DNA of 64,000 nt, taken from assembly GCA_900553815.1 (NCBI GenBank), contig USEY01000009.1, positions 8,933 through 72,932 of the forward strand. Direction: 5' to 3'. Positions 34,246-43,507 of this stretch are shown here, piece after piece. The notes beneath the pieces were generated by a model that was given only the letters and a program-made list of their open reading frames with translations, had not been told where the DNA came from and did not search any database. Numbering within the stretch: position 1 is the stretch's first letter; every line of letters begins with the position of its first letter. A program made the translations under genes and the position numbers. Source of the DNA: an uncultured Bacteroides sp. GTDB lineage: Bacteria; Bacteroidota; Bacteroidia; Bacteroidales; Bacteroidaceae.

Positions 34246-36594
34246 TTATTTCTTCTTGGCGTACCGCCCTTTCTTGGGCTTCGTAGTTTCCTTGTCGCTT
34301 TGCAGCTTCACCAGCTCCAGGCACGACTCAAGGCTCAGGTCCTCCGGCACAATGTCCTTCGGTATCTTGTAGTTGTTGCCCTTGTAGGCAATGTAGGGAC
34401 CGTAGCGTCCGTTCATGATTTCCAGTTCGGGTTCGGCCTCAAATTTCTTGATGTGCTTCTTGGCCTCTGCCTGTTCCTTTTCCTTGATGAGGTCGATGGC
34501 TTCCTCCAGCGTTACCGACATGGGGTCGTACGTCTTCGGCAGTGAAGTGTACTTGCCGTTGTTGTAGATGTAAGGGCCAAAGCGTCCGTTGCCGATGGTC
34601 ACGGTCTTGCCCTCAAACTCGCCCAGCGTACGGGGCAGCTTGAAGAGGTCCAGTGCTTCCTCCAGGGTGATGGTCTCGATGGACATGTCCTTCTTCAGCT
34701 GTGCGAAGCGCGGCTTTTCGTCGTCCTCCGACGTACCAATCTGTACCACGGGGCCGAAGCGTCCTATCTTCACCGACACCTGCTTACCAGTCTTGGGCTC
34801 ATTGCCCAGGATGCGTTCGCCTGCCTTGTGGGCACTCTTGGTGGCCAGTGTATTCTCTACCGAGGGATGGAACTGGGTGTAGAAGTGCTTCAATATGGTG
34901 GTCCACTGCTCTTCTCCTTCGGCTATCTCGTCAAACTGCTTCTCCACGTTGGCGGTGAAGTTGTAGTCCAATATGCCGGGGAAGTATTCCAGCAGGAAGT
35001 CGTTTACCACCGTACCGATGTCCGTAGGCAGCAGTTTCGATTTCTCTGCGCCCGTAATTTCGGTACTGTCAGTATCGCTTATCGCATTGTCTTTCAGTGT
35101 CAGGGTATTGAAGCTGCGCTCCTCTCCGGGCTTGTCGCCCTTCACCACGTATTCGCGCTGCTGTATGGTCGAGATGGTAGGCGCGTAAGTCGAAGGACGT
35201 CCGATGCCCAGCTCCTCCAGCTTGCGCACCAGGCTTGCTTCCGTATAGCGCGGCGGATGTTGTGTGAAGCGTTCCGTGGCGGTGATGTTCTGCCGTTGCA
35301 GGCTCTGTCCCTTCTTCAGGGGCGGCAGCATGCGTGCCTCGTCATCGCCCTGCTCGTTCTCGTCGTCGTACGATTCCTTATATACACGCAGGAAACCGTC
35401 AAATTTCACCACCTCGCCTGTAGCCGTAAACGTGTCGGCCGAATGGCTGATGCTGATGGTCACCGTTGTCTTCTCCAGTTCGGCATCTGCCATCTGCGAG
35501 GCAATGGTACGCTTCCAGATAAGGTCGTATAGTCTCTTCTCCTGTGCCGAGCCTTCTATCTTGCTGTTGCTCATGTCTGTCGGACGGATGGCCTCGTGTG
35601 CTTCCTGCGCTCCCTTGGTCTTGGTGGCAAAGTGGCGCGGATGCACGTAGCGTTCGCCCATCAGTTGTGCGATGGCTGCCTTGCTGCCGTTGATGGCCAG
35701 CTCCGACAGGTTCACCGAGTCGGTACGCATGTAGGTTATCTGTCCCGATTCATACAGGTGCTGTGCCACCATCATGGTCTGTGCCACGGTGAAGCCCAGC
35801 TTGCGGGCAGCCTCCTGTTGCAGGGTCGAAGTAGTGAAAGGTGCTGCGGGGCTCTTCTTCAGCGGACGCGTGCTGACATCGTTGATGGTAAAGGTAGCCT
35901 GCTTGCAAGCCTCCAGTAGCTTGCGTGCCTCCTCTTTCGTCTTGATGCGGCGTGCCAGCTCGGCGCGCAGTTCCACCATCTTGCCGTCGGTGTCGGGCAC
36001 CAGGAAGACGGCTGTTATGCGGTAGGCAGCCTCCGACTTGAAGGCCTGTATCTCGCGTTCGCGCTCCACTATTAGCCTGACGGCTACCGACTGCACACGT
36101 CCTGCCGACAGGGCCGGTTTCACCTTCTTCCACAACACGGGCGACAGCTCAAAACCCACAATACGGTCCAGCACACGGCGTGCCTGCTGTGCGTCCACCA
36201 GGTTGATATCAATGTTCCGTGGGTTCTCTATGGCTTTCAGGATGGCCCCTTTGGTGATTTCGTGGAATACGATGCGCTTCGTGTTTTCCGGTTTCAGTTG
36301 CAGTACCTCATACAGGTGCCAGGCTATGGCTTCTCCCTCGCGGTCCTCATCGGATGCCAGCCAGACCACGTCGGCCTTCTCCGCTTCTTCCTTCAGTTTC
36401 TTTACTAATTCTTTCTTTTCACCGGGTATTTCATAGTCGGGCTTAAAGTCGTGGGCAATGTCAATACTGAATTCCTTTTTCTTCAGGTCGCGTATATGTC
36501 CATAACTGGAGAGGACTTTATATCCCTTCCCCAGAAATTTTTCTATGGTCTTTGCTTTTGCCGGAGACTCTACAATGACAAGGTTTTTCTGCAT
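34246..36594 (-). CDS. topA: DNA topoisomerase I (type IA)
   Basis: 782 aa from ATG at 36592-36594 (M-Q-K-N-L-V-I-V-E-S-P-A-K-A-K-T-I); an in-frame upstream extension lies inside the promoter region and is rejected. Toprim domain about 1-130 with the metal motif D-E-D-R-E-G-E. The active-site tyrosine is in Q-I-T-Y-M-R-T-D-S near residue 290. The C-terminus lacks cysteine zinc fingers and has repeats of the G-R-F-G-P-Y-I type (near 640-770) ending in a lysine-rich tail. It relaxes negative supercoils. Housekeeping gene at a stable position, useful for defining island borders. Confidence 0.97.
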   Translation of the reverse strand: MQKNLVIVESPAKAKTIEKFLGKGYKVLSSYGHIRDLKKKEFSIDIAHDFKPDYEIPGEKKELVKKLKEEAEKADVVWLASDEDREGEAIAWHLYEVLQLKPENTKRIVFHEITKGAILKAIENPRNIDINLVDAQQARRVLDRIVGFELSPVLWKKVKPALSAGRVQSVAVRLIVEREREIQAFKSEAAYRITAVFLVPDTDGKMVELRAELARRIKTKEEARKLLEACKQATFTINDVSTRPLKKSPAAPFTTSTLQQEAARKLGFTVAQTMMVAQHLYESGQITYMRTDSVNLSELAINGSKAAIAQLMGERYVHPRHFATKTKGAQEAHEAIRPTDMSNSKIEGSAQEKRLYDLIWKRTIASQMADAELEKTTVTISISHSADTFTATGEVVKFDGFLRVYKESYDDENEQGDDEARMLPPLKKGQSLQRQNITATERFTQHPPRYTEASLVRKLEELGIGRPSTYAPTISTIQQREYVVKGDKPGEERSFNTLTLKDNAISDTDSTEITGAEKSKLLPTDIGTVVNDFLLEYFPGILDYNFTANVEKQFDEIAEGEEQWTTILKHFYTQFHPSVENTLATKSAHKAGERILGNEPKTGKQVSVKIGRFGPVVQIGTSEDDEKPRFAQLKKDMSIETITLEEALDLFKLPRTLGEFEGKTVTIGNGRFGPYIYNNGKYTSLPKTYDPMSVTLEEAIDLIKEKEQAEAKKHIKKFEAEPELEIMNGRYGPYIAYKGNNYKIPKDIVPEDLSLESCLELVKLQSDKETTKPKKGRYAKKK

Positions 36595-36638
36595 AGCTAT
36601 TCCGTTTATGTGTGACTTCTGTCGCTCAGGTTTGGCCG

Positions 36639-36646
36639 CAAAAGTA
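36639..36646 (-). promoter_or_regulatory. Candidate -7 box for topA
   Basis: Reads TACTTTTG on the minus strand, 45 bp before the chosen topA start, which supports M-Q-K-N as the true start. Confidence 0.5.
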
Positions 36647-36752
36647 GAAAAAATAAAACTACTCACCTTATATTATAAGAGAATTTAGTAAAAAAGGTGT
36701 TTTTTCCACCCTTTTACCCCCGGCTGCTGGCCCTCCGTGCGTGGCAGCCCTG

Positions 36753-38405
36753 TCAGAAGCGGAAGCTCACGCCACCCATCACGCTGAAGCCCTGTGCCGG
36801 GCAGCTTTCGTAGTACTGGTATTTTTTGTTCAGCAAGTTGTTCAGGCGTGCATATACCGTGATACCCTTGAACAGCTCATAGCTGCCGTGTACATACAGG
36901 TTGCTCACCGGGTCGGCCTGTTCGCCTTCCACCTTTGTGCGCGACGTATAGTTGTAGCCCACCGACAGGCGCAGTGCCTCCATCGGGCTGGCGTCTATGC
37001 GCAGGTCGCCCTCAAAGGCCGGCTTGAAGCCCAGTACCGTCTGCTTGCTGTACGGAGCGTCGGCGCTCTCGTCCGTATCCCAGTTGCGGTACACACCTGC
37101 TGCCCTGAAGCCAAACATGTCCTTGTAGCTGTAGCTTATCTCCGCTCCCGCATACATGTTCCAGGTGTCCTCCTGCAACAGCAGCAGCCGGGCCAGCATA
37201 TCTCCTCCTATCACCGGGTCGGTGAATCCGAACACATCATTCTTCAGGTTCTGGTAGCCGCCATACAGGTTGAACCACAACCCGTCCGTTGGGCTTGCCT
37301 TGAAGCCGATGGCCGCGTTCAGCTGCTCGTAGGTGGCATCCAGTTGTTCATACAGCTGTCCGTAGGGATTCAGGCTTTCCATGCGGCGGAAGTCATTTTG
37401 CAGCTTCCCGCCCGTGGCCTGTGCATAGAGCAGGTAGCTGTCCGAGAAGTTATATTGTGCCTTCACGTCGGGTGCCACGCGGAAACCCTTGCCAAAGCCG
37501 AAAGCCAGGTCCACCTGTGCCCCCAGGCGCAGCATCCAGCTCTCATCCTGCAGCAGGTAGTAGGGATGCAGTGTCACCGATGTAAAGTCCTTGAAAGCTA
37601 TTTCCTTGTAGAACGCATTGTCCATGCCCAGGGCGATGGCTATGCGCTGTTCGTCCGAGATTCGTCCGCTCACCTCTGCCTTCGTGCGCACCAGTCCTTC
37701 CTGTCCGTCATTGCCTGCCGGGTCGGTCTGACGCTGGTAAAGCAGCAGGTTCGTTTCTACCCGGTAGTCCAGCGGCAGGTCCTTGTTCCGGTTCTGTATG
37801 CCCACATGCAGCCCACCCGACAGGAATTTCTGCTTGCCGTCCGCTGCCAGAGGCGTAAAGTTGAAGTTGCTCAGTCCGAAGTCACCGCCCATCTTCAGGT
37901 CCAGGTTGCGGAAGTTGTGCAGGTAGTCCACCCCTGCCCGTGTGCGGTAGAAGAACGATTTCCATTTCTCCAGTCCCTCGCCCATGTCTATCTTTCCGTC
38001 CATGCCGTCCATGGCAAAGCCAATGTTGATGCGGTCATTTTCCGACGGCGTCAGCTGGTAGCTGGCCGCAGCATCCAGGTTGCCGAACATGCCATAGCCC
38101 AGTCGGGCATATCCCGGCTGCGCCTTCTGCTGTTCCTCCTTGCCGCTGAAGGGCTTCATCGTCCCTGCCGGAATCTGGCTGGCAGGCAGCACCCCTGCCG
38201 CATACTCCACCTCCTTCTTGCTCACCGTGGGCGGCTCTACCCGTGGCAATACGTTTATCTTGGGCGCATCCATGATGTCCGGCGTATATTCCTGTTCCAC
38301 CACCACCGTGCGGTTCATGGTCGTATCTTTCGCCTGTTCCTGTGCCCCCAAGGCCAGCGGAAGGCCCATCAGTGCCATTCCTAAGATGTATCTCGTCGCT
38401 TTCAT
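36753..38405 (-). CDS. TonB-dependent-receptor-type outer-membrane barrel without plug
   Basis: 550 aa. Signal peptide ends at A-L-G-A-Q (about residue 22). A periplasmic stretch of about 80 residues contains R-T-V-V-V-E-Q-E-Y-T-P-D-I, a TonB-box-like segment, but there is no plug domain. The rest is alternating amphipathic strands with the C-terminal barrel signature ending G-G-V-S-F-R-F. Annotated in related genomes as TonB-dependent receptor. It is about half the usual size, and cargo is unknown. It may form a unit with the large TPR protein at 49391-52453, on the same strand beyond the defence island. A well-spaced promoter lies upstream. Confidence 0.75.
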   Translation of the reverse strand: MKATRYILGMALMGLPLALGAQEQAKDTTMNRTVVVEQEYTPDIMDAPKINVLPRVEPPTVSKKEVEYAAGVLPASQIPAGTMKPFSGKEEQQKAQPGYARLGYGMFGNLDAAASYQLTPSENDRINIGFAMDGMDGKIDMGEGLEKWKSFFYRTRAGVDYLHNFRNLDLKMGGDFGLSNFNFTPLAADGKQKFLSGGLHVGIQNRNKDLPLDYRVETNLLLYQRQTDPAGNDGQEGLVRTKAEVSGRISDEQRIAIALGMDNAFYKEIAFKDFTSVTLHPYYLLQDESWMLRLGAQVDLAFGFGKGFRVAPDVKAQYNFSDSYLLYAQATGGKLQNDFRRMESLNPYGQLYEQLDATYEQLNAAIGFKASPTDGLWFNLYGGYQNLKNDVFGFTDPVIGGDMLARLLLLQEDTWNMYAGAEISYSYKDMFGFRAAGVYRNWDTDESADAPYSKQTVLGFKPAFEGDLRIDASPMEALRLSVGYNYTSRTKVEGEQADPVSNLYVHGSYELFKGITVYARLNNLLNKKYQYYESCPAQGFSVMGGVSFRF

Positions 38406-38462
38406 ATTCTTCTTTTTTGTTATGTTTCAATGCCAGTCTATTCTTTTAGCATCTGCACTCGG

Positions 38463-38494
38463 CAAAGATAGCGAAAGGCGAGCGCAGAGACAAA
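38463..38494 (-). promoter_or_regulatory. Promoter of the barrel-protein gene
   Basis: On the minus strand, TTTG (38491-38494), a 20-bp spacer and TATCTTTG (38463-38470) fit the Bacteroides consensus TTTG-N19-21-TAnnTTTG. This is the best-spaced promoter in the window. A second TATCTTTG box lies at 38552-38559, where the next upstream TTTG is at the wrong distance. The gap 38406-38755 holds nothing else recognisable. Confidence 0.65.
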
Positions 38495-38755
38495 CAGAAA
38501 ACGGAGTTTTCGGGTTTGACTATGCCGAGCCGCCTCCTATCTTCGCGTTAGCAAAGATATAAAAAGCCGTCGGCAAACGAAAATATACGGGTGTTTTCTT
38601 TGCTGACGATAGTATGGTATATTTTAAAAGTTCAAATTAATATTATCGTAATTATGTTGTGTGTGTTACTTTTAAAGGTGGGTTTAACTTATATTTCTGA
38701 ATAAGATCTCGCATAATTTAAAATGGCATTTAGTTTTTTACTATGATAGTCGGAT

Positions 38756-39553
38756 TTATTTATACTTCTCGGATAACTCAGCCAATAATTTATCTACAAA
38801 AGTATCTATCGTAATTATTAAGTCTTCTACATCTTGTTTTGATATAGTTGTAACACGCATTCTATCAATATTGGATAAAGAATATCTATGAACAATATTG
38901 TTTCGTTTATGAAGAAATTTCTGTAATTGACTGCAATTTGGTAGACTAACCCCTGCGACTCTGTAGTAAATGTCATTTACTTTATCAAACTTATGGTATA
39001 CTACTTCATTAAAGAAGAATTTATGGGTTTTATTTTCTAAATCAGTGATTGTATTTCCTTTTTCTTTTTTTAGTCTGTAAAACTCTTTGGCTTTTTCAAA
39101 TAATATTTTATTGGTGTATATTAAGCAGAGGATCGTATCAGATAAAAATAACTCCAAGATACTAAATAAATCTGTAAATAGTGATTTGTAAACTAAAGGT
39201 AGTATGTATTCAGGGAGTTTACTGGCAGCTTCTAATTGACTTATTATTGTTTGCATAAAATTGTCGTAGTTATAATAAGCAGCCATAAAACCAGAACATG
39301 CAGCTAACTCTCCGGTGGAACAAGCGTCTGTACCTTTTTCTGATACATATATGGCATAAGGTACCGCCCTTCTGTCCTTATTCAGAATCAGGTTACTTGT
39401 TACAGTATGAGTATGCTCATTGTAGGTATAATTAGAATTGTCTGAATCTGTTATGCCAACTTTACAGCTAACCCAATTTTGTGCATAGTGTATTTGGTCG
39501 TTCGCTATGACATTTCCTTCTACCTTGATGATGTATATATTACTATTATCCAT
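38756..39553 (-). CDS. HEPN-domain-like protein of unknown function
   Basis: 265 aa, A+T-rich. Residues about 1-85 are beta-rich with no recognised family. Residues about 105-262 are all-helical. Near residue 215 sits K-R-N-N-I-V-H-R, an R-x4-H pattern in a helix as in HEPN ribonucleases (R-x4-6-H), followed by a D-V-E-D-L-I-I-T-I-D-T-F-V helix typical of HEPN tails. HEPN proteins are common RNA-cutting effectors in defence and toxin systems, or non-catalytic partners. It lies 131 bp downstream of the restriction-like operon on the same strand, so association is plausible. No signal peptide. Confidence 0.5.
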   Translation of the reverse strand: MDNSNIYIIKVEGNVIANDQIHYAQNWVSCKVGITDSDNSNYTYNEHTHTVTSNLILNKDRRAVPYAIYVSEKGTDACSTGELAACSGFMAAYYNYDNFMQTIISQLEAASKLPEYILPLVYKSLFTDLFSILELFLSDTILCLIYTNKILFEKAKEFYRLKKEKGNTITDLENKTHKFFFNEVVYHKFDKVNDIYYRVAGVSLPNCSQLQKFLHKRNNIVHRYSLSNIDRMRVTTISKQDVEDLIITIDTFVDKLLAELSEKYK

Positions 39554-39684
39554 TCTGATCCTGAGTTATGATAAAATAGGTATTGTATTTGCACCGCTGA
39601 TTTCTGATAGTCTTTGATGCGTCAAGTCATTGGATTTTATTGTTGGTATTTAGAATGTCTATTTAATATTTCTCACGACAGCAT

Positions 39685-40905
39685 TCATATCTTTTCCAAC
39701 ACCTTTCCCAAATGATATTCCACCACGCCATTGTTATAAGTCGTATTAATAACCTCCAACAGTGCACTTTCCCTGTCTTTCCTATAGCCTACAAAAAGTC
39801 TTAGCGCATCATAACGACGCAAATATCGTTTCCCGTCTGCTTCATCTATATAAGTGTATTTGTTTAAGGTTGTCTGTTTCAACTCTCTATATTCAGTTTT
39901 CTTTTCACCCGATATTATTTGGTCAAAATAGACCTTTTTAATATTAAGGGTTAATATTTTCATACCTTTTGTATCATAGTTGGACACCCTCTTGGTAGCC
40001 CGTTTTTCCAGACATTCCATTTGTGGGTTATAAATATACTCCAGGATGGTGCCATCCATTATTTTTTCTATTACTGTGTCTATGATGTTTAGTGGAACAA
40101 CAAACCACTCCTTGGGTTTATGGACTTTTCCGTTGCTATCCGTAATAGTCACTTCAAATTTTACAGCATCAAACAACTGATGTAGTAACGATTCAAATAT
40201 ATGTGAGTTCATATTCACAATTTTGAATGTTTCTACAATTTCCACCGCTGCCATCAGGTAAGTAGGTTCATTCGCTGCGTTTGCAATACGTTCTTCGACG
40301 GCAATAGTAGAAAAACCTATTTTATACAGATTTTTCTGTGATTTTATATTTGGATTATCTGATAAAGAACGAAGAACGTATATAAATCCGGTTACCTTGT
40401 CATTGTCTTTAATATCGGCGTTCTTGAAAAAATTGTGTGCCGTCTCTTCCTGTGATTCAGTGACAATATAACCGCTTTCCATCACATTCTTGCGCAATGT
40501 CTGGAGCAATATATCTGATTCTGTGCCATTTTCGTAAATACATCTTGTACGCCCGTCATAGCGTTTATTCGTATCGTTCCATTGCTTTTTCTCCATTTTG
40601 TCCAGATATAGCATCTGTCCGTCAACAACATAATACTGCCCGGCTTCGATGTTTTCTGTCTTCGATAACTTTGCAAGATTGCGTATGCCTAGACTAAGTT
40701 CTTTATGTACCTTCTCAAACTGCGGCTTGAAAACAAAAAAGTCCGGGCAGGGTTTACGCTGTGCCACATAATCAGCTTTTGCTCTCTTCTCCATGACTTT
40801 CTTCATGTCATCGGGTATGTCAAACAGCGAACGCTCTTTTTCTGTCATATCCAACAAAGGATCGTTCAGCAAATCTTCCAGTTCCTTATTTACATCCATG
40901 CTCAT
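39685..40905 (-). CDS. GIY-YIG (T5orf172-type) nuclease with C-terminal ASCH domain
   Basis: 406 aa. N-terminal family-specific region about 1-165 (D-P-L-L-D-M near 15-20; Y-E-N-G-T-E-S-D near 125-132). The GIY-YIG domain is about 168-260: F-I-Y-V-L near 169-173, L-Y-K-I-G near 192-196, a catalytic-type arginine in V-E-E-R-I and glutamate in F-E-S-L-L. Residues about 315-406 resemble an ASCH domain (I-L-T-L-N-I-K-K-V-Y-F-D-Q-I-I-S-G-E-K-K-T-E-Y-R-E), a PUA-like fold that binds RNA or modified bases. Its ATG overlaps the stop of the 88-aa gene by 4 bases. Likely the DNA-cutting arm of the neighbouring helicase/methyltransferase system (inference). Confidence 0.78.
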   Translation of the reverse strand: MSMDVNKELEDLLNDPLLDMTEKERSLFDIPDDMKKVMEKRAKADYVAQRKPCPDFFVFKPQFEKVHKELSLGIRNLAKLSKTENIEAGQYYVVDGQMLYLDKMEKKQWNDTNKRYDGRTRCIYENGTESDILLQTLRKNVMESGYIVTESQEETAHNFFKNADIKDNDKVTGFIYVLRSLSDNPNIKSQKNLYKIGFSTIAVEERIANAANEPTYLMAAVEIVETFKIVNMNSHIFESLLHQLFDAVKFEVTITDSNGKVHKPKEWFVVPLNIIDTVIEKIMDGTILEYIYNPQMECLEKRATKRVSNYDTKGMKILTLNIKKVYFDQIISGEKKTEYRELKQTTLNKYTYIDEADGKRYLRRYDALRLFVGYRKDRESALLEVINTTYNNGVVEYHLGKVLEKI

Positions 40906-41168
40906 TCACTTAATAAATTAAGCCGGTCAAATATTTTTAATGCCGATTTATCAGGACGATTACGCATGCTTTTCAATGATGCAAAAAGCATCTTTTCAGC
41001 TAAGTCACCATCTTTTTGCGGCTCACGCCCGTGGGCTTCTACCCAGTCCGTTATTTCCACCAGTTTTAGTGCCAGCCGGTCGTTTGCCGTCGGCACCATG
41101 GCTTTAGGGCGCACGTCATCCAGCAATGGGTCTTCAAATATATCCAGCAGTTCTTTAGGCCATTCCAT
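40902..41168 (-). CDS. 88-aa protein, apparently the detached N-terminal domain of the GIY-YIG protein
   Basis: 88 aa, ATG at 41166-41168. It contains D-I-F-E-D-P-L-L-D near residues 9-17, then H-G-R-E-P (near 46-50), S-L-K-S-M-R and I-F-D-R-L-N-L-L at the end. I recall these as the N-terminal domain of single-chain GIY-YIG nucleases of this family in other bacteria. Here it ends in TGA that overlaps the nuclease ATG (ATGA, 40902-40905), so the two are translationally coupled. Either a natural gene split or an old frameshift. Confidence 0.65.
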   Translation of the reverse strand: MEWPKELLDIFEDPLLDDVRPKAMVPTANDRLALKLVEITDWVEAHGREPQKDGDLAEKMLFASLKSMRNRPDKSALKIFDRLNLLSE

Positions 41169-41248
41169 AAGTATTTTGTCCTTTAGTCTTTTAGCTTTTA
41201 AGCTATTATTTCGTATTGATGTATAAACTCAAAAACTCACTTACTTAA

Positions 41249-43507
41249 TTATTGTCTTTTAAAATCTTCAGGATTAAAGTCCAATCCCCTCATTTTCCTT
41301 TCTTTTAAATTCTTCATCATTTGCAGGGCTGCCGCCAATTCCCTAACTTTGGGATTCGGGTCGTCTGCTGCCGGTATCTTTCCGTTGTGTTCTCTGATAT
41401 AATCTTTCAAAGGCCCTTTGAATAAGGCTATAGCCTGTTCAATTGTCAGGTCAAACTTTTGCTCGGCTATCGTATTTTGAATGATTTTCAGGGTAGGTGC
41501 GTCAACCGACTTAGACAACACCTCGTATGCCCGCTGGAATGGATTAATGGTGTCAATCAAGTTTATGGACAGCTTGTCTATTTCTACAAAACGGTTGGCC
41601 AGTTTCAGCAGTCTGTTTCCTTCGCTTTCCTTCACTTGTCCATCAGGTTCAAAGGTTACCGGCTCTCCTTTTTCATTGACTATTTCCGAACTCTTGAACA
41701 AAGTGTCCAGCACAACGTGCTGTCTCACTTCCTCCACTTCCTCGTCGGTCAAGTCCGTATATCGTTCTCTTATGACTTTGGGTATCAAGTCCTTGTTCAG
41801 GTGCTCTGCCGTAGTTGAACCGCTGATGGCCCTTACCACCATTTCATCCTGCAAGATGGCTGCTTTCAAATCGTCCAACTGTTCCTGTACAATCATTTTG
41901 GTCTTTGCACTGGACAACGGCTTCAATCCTTCTACCACCACATTTCTCCAGTCGGTGTCCGGGGTTTCTACTGCTTCTTTCACTGTCTTAAAATTCCAGT
42001 TGGGAGCCATTACCTGCTCCATAAGCAGCGAGGCGGTTATGGCTTTTAGGAAATCATTTACAGCTACCTTTACGTCTGCCTGTTCGGCATCAGGCATGGC
42101 TATCATATTGATGAAACGTGCAGTTTCTTTCCCTTCACTGTCGCGTGTGCAACGTCCTATGATTTGGATTACTTCGGTAAGCGACCCACGCACGCCTATG
42201 GTCAGGCAGGTTTCACACCATTGCCAGTCAAATCCTTCCTTGGCTGTCCCCAGGGCTATGATGATATCCATATCATCCGCCTTTTTCATATTTTGCAGAT
42301 AGGCCTGCACCATGTTGCGCTCTTTCTGGTCGTCTTCTACCAAATCGGCCACTTTAAGCAGTCTATCATCCGGGGTACGTACATGGTAGATACCTGTATT
42401 ATAATCTTTGTATTCTATTGCACCTATCAGTTTAATGATTTCAGCCGTTTCGTCATACTTGGTTTTTCCTGTCGACGCACGCGAATTTACACTGGGTATA
42501 TGAATGATTGTTTTCTTATGTGTATCAAGAACCTCGACCAAGTGGTCCAGATAAATGCCGTGATAAAAGTGATAACCCAAGATAAGGTTCTTCAGGTATT
42601 TATATCCGTTCAGCTGCTGGTAATAATTGTAAGTTACCGGATAAAATCGTGCTTCGTCTTCCGAACGCAAAACCGGTACGCCATCTCCGCGGAAATAAGA
42701 GCCTGTCATGGCTATGATATGCCCGTTGGTATGATTCATCACCCGCCGCACAATATCACCCAGCCCTGAGTTTGCGTCTGCACTGGTATGGTGAAATTCA
42801 TCAATGGCCAGCAGGCAGTCGTTAAATGTTTCATCCGGCAATTCTGCCGAAGCATTTCTCAGTGTGGCATGGGCGCATACCAGAATTTTTGCTGTCGATT
42901 GGTTAAAAAACTCACAAAAACGTTCAGCTTTGTCTTTCTCATTGGTTGTATCGCACAGGTTGAAATAGGGTGCAACCTTCCAATCTTCAAAGAAACCGTA
43001 TTCCTTCAGATTCGTATTCCTGAAAGAACGCCCGATGCTTTTCTCAGGCACGGCTACCACCACTTTCTTGATGCCCTGATGAGCCAGTTTGTCCAATGCT
43101 ATAAACATCAGGGCGCGGCTTTTTCCAGAGGCTGGAGGAGCTTTTATAAGTAGGAATCGTTGGTGGCGTGCTTCGTATGCCTTGGCTTGCATCTCCCTCA
43201 TCCCCAACTCGTTTACGCTACTCGATGCGCCGGTCTGTTGGTACTTTATGTCTACTATATTCGTCTGCTTATTTCTTTTTCTATTTTCATTCAGGTGAAT
43301 GACATCTGTCATTTCATGTTTCAATATCTCATACACATATTGCGGACTCTGGAAATAAAGTCCGGAACGCTCGTCAAGCAGCTTTTCGTAGACTTTTGAG
43401 TTATAAACCTTATCCAATGCTGCTTGCATACTCATTCCGTCACGCTCCATCAGCAAATCGACCATATCCCTTGTGGTACACTCCACCATATACTGAAACT
43501 CGCTCAT
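41249..43507 (-). CDS. SF2 DEAD/DEAH-type helicase with extra N-terminal module
   Basis: 752 aa. Helicase core about 110-500: Walker A in A-P-P-A-S-G-K-S-R near 119-127, motif II D-E-F-H near 230-233, motif III-like M-T-G-S-Y near 262-266, and motif VI Q-I-I-G-R-C-T-R-D near 447-455. The C-terminal third has no recognised domain. Residues 1-65 (S-M-Q-A-A-L-D-K-V-Y-N-S; S-G-L-Y-F-Q-S-P-Q-Y-V-Y-E-I-L) resemble the small third protein that often follows DUF3791-DUF3990 pairs. Its ATG overlaps the DUF3990 stop (ATGA, 43504-43507). Predicted to be the ATP-driven translocase of the restriction-like system. Confidence 0.85.
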   Translation of the reverse strand: MSEFQYMVECTTRDMVDLLMERDGMSMQAALDKVYNSKVYEKLLDERSGLYFQSPQYVYEILKHEMTDVIHLNENRKRNKQTNIVDIKYQQTGASSSVNELGMREMQAKAYEARHQRFLLIKAPPASGKSRALMFIALDKLAHQGIKKVVVAVPEKSIGRSFRNTNLKEYGFFEDWKVAPYFNLCDTTNEKDKAERFCEFFNQSTAKILVCAHATLRNASAELPDETFNDCLLAIDEFHHTSADANSGLGDIVRRVMNHTNGHIIAMTGSYFRGDGVPVLRSEDEARFYPVTYNYYQQLNGYKYLKNLILGYHFYHGIYLDHLVEVLDTHKKTIIHIPSVNSRASTGKTKYDETAEIIKLIGAIEYKDYNTGIYHVRTPDDRLLKVADLVEDDQKERNMVQAYLQNMKKADDMDIIIALGTAKEGFDWQWCETCLTIGVRGSLTEVIQIIGRCTRDSEGKETARFINMIAMPDAEQADVKVAVNDFLKAITASLLMEQVMAPNWNFKTVKEAVETPDTDWRNVVVEGLKPLSSAKTKMIVQEQLDDLKAAILQDEMVVRAISGSTTAEHLNKDLIPKVIRERYTDLTDEEVEEVRQHVVLDTLFKSSEIVNEKGEPVTFEPDGQVKESEGNRLLKLANRFVEIDKLSINLIDTINPFQRAYEVLSKSVDAPTLKIIQNTIAEQKFDLTIEQAIALFKGPLKDYIREHNGKIPAADDPNPKVRELAAALQMMKNLKERKMRGLDFNPEDFKRQ

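Noticed and set aside
36741-38384. 547-codon open frame antisense to the barrel protein
   Set aside because: Mirror of a gene with signal peptide, promoter and barrel C-terminus; Val/Gln/Ala-rich nonsense composition.
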